Shown here one piece after another: positions 1-5,301 of a DNA stretch of 8,561 nucleotides. This DNA comes from Maritimibacter sp. (lineage in GTDB: Bacteria > Pseudomonadota > Alphaproteobacteria > Rhodobacterales > Rhodobacteraceae). A program made the translations under genes and the position numbers. Under the pieces are notes generated by a model, which was given only the letters and a program-made list of their open reading frames with translations, ran no database searches and had not been told where the DNA came from. Within the stretch, counting starts at the first letter, position 1. Each line of letters starts with the position of its first letter. The stretch spans positions 1-8,561 of the forward strand of contig JAGRMP010000313.1 in assembly GCA_020441225.1 (NCBI GenBank), in the 5' to 3' direction.

Positions 1-415
1 CGCCCAGCGTGGGGCTTTCCCAGTCGTCCTCGACGAAGCGGATGTCGTGGACGCCCATGTCGATGCCGATGGCTTCGAGCGAGCCGAGATAGAGCGCCTG
101 CAGATCGGGCGGGCTCGGTTTGATCAGCACCTGGTACTGATAATAATGCTGCAGCCGGTTGGGGTTTTCGCCGTAGCGCCCATCGGTCGGCCGGCGCGAG
201 GGCTGGACATAGGCCGCGGCCCAGGGCTGCGAGCCGAGAGACCGCAGCGTGGTGGCCGGGTGAAAGGTGCCCGCGCCCACTTCCATGTCATAGGGCTGCA
301 ACACCGCGCAGCCCTTGGACGCCCAGTAGGACTGGAGCCGCAATATGATCTCCTGAAAGCTCCGGGGGGCACCGGGAGCGGCGTGCGGCGGGGCTTTGGT
401 CGCGGTCTCGGCCAT
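1..415 (-). CDS. glyQ: Glycyl-tRNA synthetase alpha chain, N-terminal part (runs off left edge)
   Basis: This is the catalytic alpha subunit of the bacterial alpha2/beta2 glycyl-tRNA synthetase, which charges tRNA-Gly with glycine in the cytoplasm together with GlyS. The 138 visible codons contain the family's hallmark stretches: [15 protein letters not shown] near residues 39-53, then [19 protein letters not shown] near 71-89, followed by the [13 protein letters not shown] segment that packs around the class II active site. The family is usually about 300 residues, so roughly half is visible and the 3' end lies outside the window. The ATG at 415-413 follows a GGAGAG Shine-Dalgarno sequence about 5 nt upstream. 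It gives a roughly 17-residue Ala/Pro-rich leader before the conserved region begins at [13 protein letters not shown]. The gene is transcribed away from the SPOR/pseudoprotease gene. Identity is very secure. Confidence 0.96.
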   Translation of the reverse strand, partial: MAETATKAPPHAAPGAPRSFQEIILRLQSYWASKGCAVLQPYDMEVGAGTFHPATTLRSLGSQPWAAAYVQPSRRPTDGRYGENPNRLQHYYQYQVLIKPSPPDLQALYLGSLEAIGIDMGVHDIRFVEDDWESPTLG

Positions 416-507
416 CGGGTCTCTCCGGTCGTCGCTTTTCGTGCGCGGGCATGGTCGCGGGCGTGGGAATTCAGCGCTCTCCATAGGCCGGGCGCCGGGG
501 AGGGTCA

Positions 508-535
508 ATCATAGCTGCAACAGGCGCACACTCAC
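508..535 (-). promoter_or_regulatory. Candidate promoter for glyQ
   Basis: On the minus strand a TATGAT box (513-508, five of six matches to the sigma-70 -10 consensus) follows a weak GTGAGT -35-like hexamer (535-530) at 16-bp spacing. It would start transcription about 85 nt upstream of the glyQ ATG. The -35 match is only the central TGA, so this is a candidate only. Confidence 0.25.
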
Positions 536-559
536 TTACGTCGAGGGCCTTGGCGATTC

Positions 560-588
560 TTGACCTTGTCCGCGCTTTGCTGTGTTAC
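560..588 (+). promoter_or_regulatory. Candidate promoter for the SPOR/pseudoprotease gene
   Basis: TTGACC at 560-565 is a good -35 hexamer. It is followed at exactly 17 bp by TGTTAC at 583-588, a weak -10 (three of six matches). Predicted transcription would begin near 595, leaving a 5' leader of about 50 nt that contains the tandem 11-bp repeat. The -35 and spacing support it; the -10 does not. Confidence 0.35.
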
Positions 589-612
589 TGGCCCGGAAAA
601 ATCGAGCACAGC

Positions 613-634
613 CCCAAAACGGGCCCAAAACGGG
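613..634 (+). repeat. Tandem 11-bp direct repeat in the leader of the SPOR/pseudoprotease gene
   Basis: CCCAAAACGGG occurs twice back to back, at 613-623 and 624-634, ending 11 bp before the ATG at 646. Each copy is itself a short inverted repeat (CCC/GGG around AAAAC), and the junction forms a GGGCCC palindrome. The unit sits where a ribosome-binding site would be sought. No convincing Shine-Dalgarno is visible downstream of it, so the repeat may form leader structure or be a protein-binding site. Confidence 0.6.
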
Positions 635-645
635 TAATTATCAAG

Positions 646-2505
646 ATGAAACGCGTCCTTTCCGCGATCCTGCTCCTTGCAGCCCTGGTGACCGTCGGGC
701 TGGTGCCGACCGGCGCCCGCGCGCAGGAAAGCTTCTGGGTCCAGCTTTCGGCCAATGCCACCCTGGCGGAAGCCGAGGGCGATGCCCGCGCCTATGCCGC
801 GCGGCTGCCGGAGGTCAACGGCTTCCGGCTCGGCAATTCCGGCTGGTACGCCGTCGCGCTCGGCCCCTACTCGGCCGAAACCGCGACCGAGAAACTGATT
901 GCGCTCAGGGCCCAGGGCGCGATCCCGAACGACAGTTACATCTCCGACGGCGCGCCCTATGGCCAGCGGTTCTGGCCGGTGGGCGCGACCGAGCCCGCGG
1001 GCGCAGCGACGCCGGTCGAGGAGACCGCGGCCACCGTCGAACCGGAGCCCGAACCGGCGCCCGTGGCCGAGCCGCTGCCGACCGAGCCGGTCGTGGCCGC
1101 GCCCGAACCCGCCCCCGCGCCTGCCCTGCCGGTGCCCGCCGAGGAAACCCGCGAAGAGGCGCTGGCCGCCGAACGCGCGCTCGACGAGGACGGCCGCAAG
1201 GCGTTGCAGATCGCGCTGCAATGGGAAGGTTTCTACCAGTCGCTGATCGACGGCGATTTCGGCCCCGGCACCCGCGGTGCGATGGCGGCCTGGCAGGCGG
1301 CGCAGGGCTACGAAGAGACCGGCGTGCTCTCGAGCCGCCAGCGCGCCGAGCTGATGCAGGGCTACAATGAGGTGATGGCCTCGATGGGCCTCGCCCAGGT
1401 GATGGACCCGCGCGCCGGGATCGAGATCACCCTGCCCACGGCGATGGTGAAGTTCACCCGCTACGAAGCGCCGTTCGCGCATTACGAAGGCGACGAGGGC
1501 GTGCGCGTGGTGCTGATCAGCCAGCGCGGCGACCGGGCGACGCTCTGGGGGCTCTACGACATCCTGCAGACCCTGGCGGTGGTGCCGCCGGAGGGCCCGC
1601 GCAAGCGTGACGACGCCTCGTTCTCGATCCAGGGCGAGAACGCCCAGCTCATCTCCCACACCTACGCCGCGCTGGTCGATGGCGCGGTCAAGGGTTGGAT
1701 GCTGATCTGGCCGCAGGGCGAGCGGGTGCTCGACGCCGAGACCGGCGCCTACACCTACGAACAAGACCGCCGCCTCGGCCTGGTGCTCGAGGCGATGCGC
1801 ACGAGCTTCACCTCGCTCGGAGCGACCGCGCTCGACGACAACGCCGGGATGGACGATGCGACCCAGTCGATCGACCTGGTCTCGGGGCTGGAGATCCGCC
1901 GGCCGGAGAAATCCCGCTCGGGCTTCTATGTCTCCGACACCGGCGCGGTGCTGACCACCACGGAAGCGGTGGAAAGCTGCGGCCGGATCACGCTGGACGA
2001 AGCCTATGACGTCGACGTCGCCGCGCGCGACGAGGCGCTCGGGCTCGCCCTGCTCACGCCCACCCAGCCGCTCGCGCCGCTGGCGGTGGCCGAGTTCCTG
2101 CCCAGCGAACCGCGGCTGCAGTCGGAGCTGGCGGTGGCGGGCTATTCCTACGGCGGCCGGTTGTCTTCACCGACGCTGACCTATGGCCGGCTTGCCGACG
2201 TCTCGGGGCTCTCGGGCGAACCCGAGATCTCGCGGCTCGAAATCCGCGCCCAGGACGGCGATACCGGCGGGCCGGTCATCGACCAGAACGGGTCGGTCGC
2301 GGGCATGTTGCTGGCCTCGCCCTCGGGCGACGGCCGGGTGCTGCCGACCGATGTGGGCTTCATCGCCAAGGTCGCGACGCTCGCCGATTTCCTCGCGGCA
2401 AACGGCATCACCGCGGCGACCGCCGGTTTCGCGGGGTCGATGACGCCCTACGAGCTGTCGGGCCATGCCGCCGACCTCACCGTGCTGGTGAGCTGCTGGG
2501 ATTGA
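646..2505 (+). CDS. Exported SPOR / peptidoglycan-binding / trypsin-like pseudoprotease
   Basis: This 619-residue exported protein is probably periplasmic and attached to the cell wall. Residues 1-26 form a signal peptide: MKR, a long hydrophobic core and an ARA cleavage motif before Gln27. Residues about 29-108 resemble a SPOR domain (FWVQLSA start, WYAVALGPYSA centre), a fold that binds denuded peptidoglycan. A Pro/Glu/Ala-rich linker spans about 115-168. Residues about 183-235 match a PG_binding_1 domain (LQWEGFYQSLIDGDFGPGTR). Residues about 424-585 have a trypsin-like fold, but the catalytic positions read Glu440 (His expected), Gly466 (Asp expected) and Thr540 in GDTGGP (Ser expected), so proteolysis is unlikely. 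The middle, about 250-410, is unassigned. The ATG at 646 was preferred over in-frame upstream starts because it begins the signal peptide. The mature protein has only two cysteines, Cys445 and Cys617. Its substrate and partner are unknown. Confidence 0.88.
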   Translation: MKRVLSAILLLAALVTVGLVPTGARAQESFWVQLSANATLAEAEGDARAYAARLPEVNGFRLGNSGWYAVALGPYSAETATEKLIALRAQGAIPNDSYISDGAPYGQRFWPVGATEPAGAATPVEETAATVEPEPEPAPVAEPLPTEPVVAAPEPAPAPALPVPAEETREEALAAERALDEDGRKALQIALQWEGFYQSLIDGDFGPGTRGAMAAWQAAQGYEETGVLSSRQRAELMQGYNEVMASMGLAQVMDPRAGIEITLPTAMVKFTRYEAPFAHYEGDEGVRVVLISQRGDRATLWGLYDILQTLAVVPPEGPRKRDDASFSIQGENAQLISHTYAALVDGAVKGWMLIWPQGERVLDAETGAYTYEQDRRLGLVLEAMRTSFTSLGATALDDNAGMDDATQSIDLVSGLEIRRPEKSRSGFYVSDTGAVLTTTEAVESCGRITLDEAYDVDVAARDEALGLALLTPTQPLAPLAVAEFLPSEPRLQSELAVAGYSYGGRLSSPTLTYGRLADVSGLSGEPEISRLEIRAQDGDTGGPVIDQNGSVAGMLLASPSGDGRVLPTDVGFIAKVATLADFLAANGITAATAGFAGSMTPYELSGHAADLTVLVSCWD

Positions 2506-2526
2506 GTTTCAGATCGTGAACAGGTG

Positions 2527-2559
2527 AAACGCCCGCCCCCGTGGCGGGCGTTTGGTTTT
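2527..2559 (+). terminator. Strong hairpin terminator between convergent genes
   Basis: A perfect 11-bp stem (AAACGCCCGCC at 2527-2537, GGCGGGCGTTT at 2543-2553) closes a 5-nt loop and is followed by GGTTTT. It begins 22 bp after the pseudoprotease stop codon. Because the arms start and end in AAA/TTT, the hairpin could also stop leftward transcription of the PLP gene, which ends at 2586. The T-run is better for the plus strand, so it is listed there, but bidirectional use is likely. Confidence 0.85.
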
Positions 2560-2585
2560 GCGGGCGCCCGGTTCGGGCCCCTGCC

Positions 2586-3695
2586 CTACCCGTCCAGCGC
2601 CGCCAGCACCGCCGCGACCAGTGCCTCGGTGGGTTCGGTCCCGACCGACAGCCGCACGAAACCCGGCGCGACGGCATCGCCCCAGCGCGCCCGGCGTTCG
2701 GCCGTGGTGTGGACCCCGCCAAAGGAGGTGGCCGGCGCGATCAGCGGGCAGGCCGCGATGAAGCGCTCGGCGGCCGCTTTGTCGGCGAGGGTGACCCCGA
2801 TCAGAAAGCCCATCCGCCGCATCTGCCGCGCGGCAAGGGCGTGGTCCGGATGGCTTACCAGCCCCGGGTAACGCAGATCGCGCACCGCCGGGTGCGCCTT
2901 CAACGCATCCGCCAGAACCGTCGCCGTCGCGCACATCCGCTCGAACCTCAGCTCAAGCGTTTCGAGCGACCGGTGCAACAGCCAGGCCTCGAAGGGTCCG
3001 GGAATGCCACCCGCGAGCGTGCGCCAGTCGCGCATCGCGGCGAGCAGGTCCGGATCGCGGGTCGCCACGTGGCCCATCAGCAGATCGCTGTGCCCGCCCG
3101 GCGCCTTGGTGTCGGAGGCGACGAGGATGTCGGCGCCCAGATCGAGCGGGCGCTGGCCGAGCGCGGTCATCGTGGTGTTGTCGGCGATGGTGACGCCGCC
3201 CGCCCGGCGCACCGCGTCGCTCACGGCGGCGAGGTCGACGAGGTCGAGCCCGGGGTTGGACGGCGTCTCGACAAAGACCGCGCGAAAGCCCTCGAACCCG
3301 CCCTCGCTGAAGCGCGGGGTCGGTCGGGTCTCGACGGTCACGCCGAGACCTTCGAGAAAGCGGGTCGCCAGAGAGCGCGGGGTGTAATAGCCGTCCGACG
3401 GCAGCAGCAGCCGGTCGCCCGCCTTGAGCACCGCGAAAAGCGCGGCGCTGATCGCGGCCATGCCGGAGGGAAAGACGAGCGCGGGGGCGTCTTCGAGGGT
3501 GGCGAGCATGCTCTCGAGCGCGGTCCAGACCGGGTTGTCCGACCGGCCGTAGCCCGGCACGTCCGGCTCGGGGTCGCCCGGCAGGTGGTACATCGAGGCG
3601 AGCGTGAGCGGCAGGGCGAGCGGCGCGCCCTTCGAAAGGGTCTCGCCGCGCAGGTGCAACAGGCGCGCGGCCAGGTCGTCGTCGCGGTCGGTCAT
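2586..3695 (-). CDS. Cys/Met metabolism PLP-dependent enzyme (cystathionine gamma-synthase / beta- or gamma-lyase family)
   Basis: This 369-residue cytoplasmic enzyme belongs to the trans-sulfuration family, which makes or cleaves C-S bonds in cystathionine, homocysteine or related amino acids using pyridoxal phosphate. Visible hallmarks are YGRSDNP (Tyr49, Arg51; cofactor-phosphate contacts), FPSGMAAI (Ser77-Gly78-Met79), the Tyr pair at 103-104 that would stack on the cofactor, ETPSNP at 143-148, Asp172 in ADNT, and SDTKAPGGHSD with Lys197 as the Schiff-base lysine. The substrate-carboxylate region SFGGVHT (324-330) and VRLSVG (347-352) are also present. It is slightly shorter than the usual 380-400 residues. 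A good AGAGGAG ribosome-binding site precedes the ATG. The gene starts 43 bp after trkH on the same strand and may be cotranscribed. Reaction specificity cannot be read from the sequence, so no gene symbol is given. Confidence 0.9.
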   Translation of the reverse strand: MTDRDDDLAARLLHLRGETLSKGAPLALPLTLASMYHLPGDPEPDVPGYGRSDNPVWTALESMLATLEDAPALVFPSGMAAISAALFAVLKAGDRLLLPSDGYYTPRSLATRFLEGLGVTVETRPTPRFSEGGFEGFRAVFVETPSNPGLDLVDLAAVSDAVRRAGGVTIADNTTMTALGQRPLDLGADILVASDTKAPGGHSDLLMGHVATRDPDLLAAMRDWRTLAGGIPGPFEAWLLHRSLETLELRFERMCATATVLADALKAHPAVRDLRYPGLVSHPDHALAARQMRRMGFLIGVTLADKAAAERFIAACPLIAPATSFGGVHTTAERRARWGDAVAPGFVRLSVGTEPTEALVAAVLAALDG

Positions 3696-3738
3696 CGGGG
3701 GCTCCTCTGGGTGGCTGTCCGGGCGGGGTCAATACGCG

Positions 3739-5187
3739 TCAGTCGCGCCAGAAACGCAAGGTGAAGAGCACGTAGACCGACAGGACTTCCAGCCGCCCCA
3801 CCAGCATCGCCAGCGAGAGCAGCCATTTGGCGGTGTCGTTGAGGCTCTTGAAATTCCCCGACGGTCCGATCGTGTCGCCGAGCCCCGGCCCGATATTGGC
3901 GAGCGCCGTCGCCGCGCCCGAGACGGCGGTCACGGTGTCGAGCCCGGTCATCCCGAGCGCCACCGACAGCACGCCGAGCGAGACGATGAACATGCCGAAG
4001 AACGCCATCACCGAGGACAGGATCTCCTCGGTCACCGGCCGGCCGTTGTAGCGCGGGGTAAACACGCCGTGGGGCGCGTGGATCGAGCGGATCTGGGCGC
4101 GCACGGCGGCGAACAGGAGCTGGTAGCGGAAGATCTTGACCGAACAGGCGGTGGAGCCCGCGCAACCGCCGATCAGCCCGAGAAAGAAGAAGATCACCAC
4201 CGGGAACGGTCCCCAGAGCTGGTAGTCGACGCTGGCGTAGCCGGTGCCCGAGATGATCGAGGTGACGTTGAAGATGCCTTCGCGAAACCCGTGTTCGAAA
4301 TGGTCGCCGTTGACGATCAGCCGGTAGACCGTCATCGCCAGCGTCATGGTCAGGATCACGCCGAGATAGCCGCGCACCTGCGGGTCCGTGAACAGGGGCT
4401 TTGCGGTGCCCTGCACCATCTGGATGTAACGCACGAAGGGCAGGCTTCCGAGGATCATGAAGATCGAGGCCACGTATTCCGGCGCGCCCTGGTATTCGCC
4501 CATGCTGGCGTCGTGGGTCGAGAAGCCGCCGGTCGAGATCGTGGTGAGCGCGTGGTTCACCGCCTCGAAGGGCGGCAGGCCGACGCTGAGATAGGCGATC
4601 ATGTTGGCAAAGGTCAGCACCACGTAGATCGCCGAGATCCGGCCGGCGATATCCACCGCGCGCGGCAGCACCTTGCCCATGGTGTCGAAGGCTTCGGAGC
4701 GGAAGATCTGCATCCCGCCGACCCTGAGTTCGGGCAGGAAGACCATGGCGACGACGATGATCCCGATGCCGCCGAACCATTGCAGCATCGAGCGCCAGAC
4801 AAGCAGGCCCTCGGGCAGCTCGTCGAGCCCGTCGAGCACGGTCGAGCCGGTGGTGGTGAGCCCCGACATCGCCTCGAAGATCGCGTCCACCGGCCGGGCC
4901 TGGATCTCGCCGAGCACGAGCGGCATGGCAGCGAAGAACGGCAGCGCGATCCAGATCAGCGTGGTGAGCAGGAAGGTCTGCTGGATGGTCAGGCCCTGGC
5001 GCGCGGTATTGGCGGTGGCGAGCGACATCGAGCCGCCGACCACGACCGTGACGGCGGCGGTCGCGAGGAAGACCTGCCAGTCGGGCGAGCCGTAGTAGAG
5101 GTCGACAAGCATCGGGACGAGCATCGTCGCGCCCAGAATGGCGACGACGAGTCCGATCACGTAGACGACGGGGCGCAGGTCGATCAT
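3739..5187 (-). CDS. trkH: Trk-type potassium uptake channel subunit TrkH
   Basis: This is the integral inner-membrane K+-translocating subunit of a Trk system. It normally works with the cytosolic NAD-binding regulator TrkA, which is not in this window. The 482 residues fit the family length and show four pore-loop repeats: TTTGS at 111-115, TISTGGFST at 216-224, SGTGYAS at 313-319 and NIGPGLG at 431-437, each separated by hydrophobic helices. The conserved GGCAGSTA loop lies at 340-347 and is followed by Cys-Ser-Val-Lys where many relatives have Gly-Gly-Ile-Lys. The ATG at 5187 is preferred to an in-frame TTG at 5223 because the membrane segment starts directly after MIDLRPVVYV, although neither start has a strong ribosome-binding site. 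The gene lies 114 bp downstream of the RTX-Hint stop and 43 bp upstream of the PLP enzyme. Identity is secure; the exact start is less so. Confidence 0.94.
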   Translation of the reverse strand: MIDLRPVVYVIGLVVAILGATMLVPMLVDLYYGSPDWQVFLATAAVTVVVGGSMSLATANTARQGLTIQQTFLLTTLIWIALPFFAAMPLVLGEIQARPVDAIFEAMSGLTTTGSTVLDGLDELPEGLLVWRSMLQWFGGIGIIVVAMVFLPELRVGGMQIFRSEAFDTMGKVLPRAVDIAGRISAIYVVLTFANMIAYLSVGLPPFEAVNHALTTISTGGFSTHDASMGEYQGAPEYVASIFMILGSLPFVRYIQMVQGTAKPLFTDPQVRGYLGVILTMTLAMTVYRLIVNGDHFEHGFREGIFNVTSIISGTGYASVDYQLWGPFPVVIFFFLGLIGGCAGSTACSVKIFRYQLLFAAVRAQIRSIHAPHGVFTPRYNGRPVTEEILSSVMAFFGMFIVSLGVLSVALGMTGLDTVTAVSGAATALANIGPGLGDTIGPSGNFKSLNDTAKWLLSLAMLVGRLEVLSVYVLFTLRFWRD

Positions 5188-5301
5188 GGCGCGAGCGTTG
5201 GCCCGGGCGGGAGCCGGTGTCAAGCAGCCGCCGTGTGCGGCCGGGCGGTGTCCGGGGTGAGGGTCAGGTGGCGGGTGCGGCGGCGGGGCCTGGCGCCCGG
5301 G

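Noticed and set aside
47..514. A 155-codon plus-strand frame over glyQ
   Set aside because: It lies antisense to unmistakable GlyQ motifs and has no family resemblance.
550..645. In-frame upstream extension of the SPOR/pseudoprotease protein by 32 residues
   Set aside because: It would bury the signal peptide internally and overlap the candidate promoter and the tandem repeat; the ATG at 646 starts a standard signal peptide.
532..1764. A 410-codon minus-strand frame opposite the pseudoprotease
   Set aside because: It is Arg/Gly/His-rich with no domain; the plus strand has a signal peptide and ordered domains in a single frame.
2541..3764. A 407-codon plus-strand frame opposite the PLP enzyme
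   Set aside because: It starts inside the terminator hairpin, is Arg-rich with no recognisable motif, and the minus strand shows all PLP-enzyme hallmarks.
4164..4203. GSTACSVK in TrkH as a damaged conserved loop
   Set aside because: It departs from the common GSTAGGIK, but I believe related alphaproteobacterial TrkH proteins carry similar residues, and all four pore-loop motifs are intact.
5185..5223. TTGACA at 5223-5218 (minus strand) as a -35 box for trkH
   Set aside because: It matches the -35 consensus perfectly, but 16-18 bp downstream there is only GC-rich sequence (CAACGC) with no credible -10. The same bases also form the unlikely TTG alternative start.
5227..5241. GCCGC/GCGGC hairpin downstream of the RTX-Hint stop as a terminator
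   Set aside because: The stem is only five base pairs and no T-run follows it on the minus strand; such hairpins are common by chance at this GC content.
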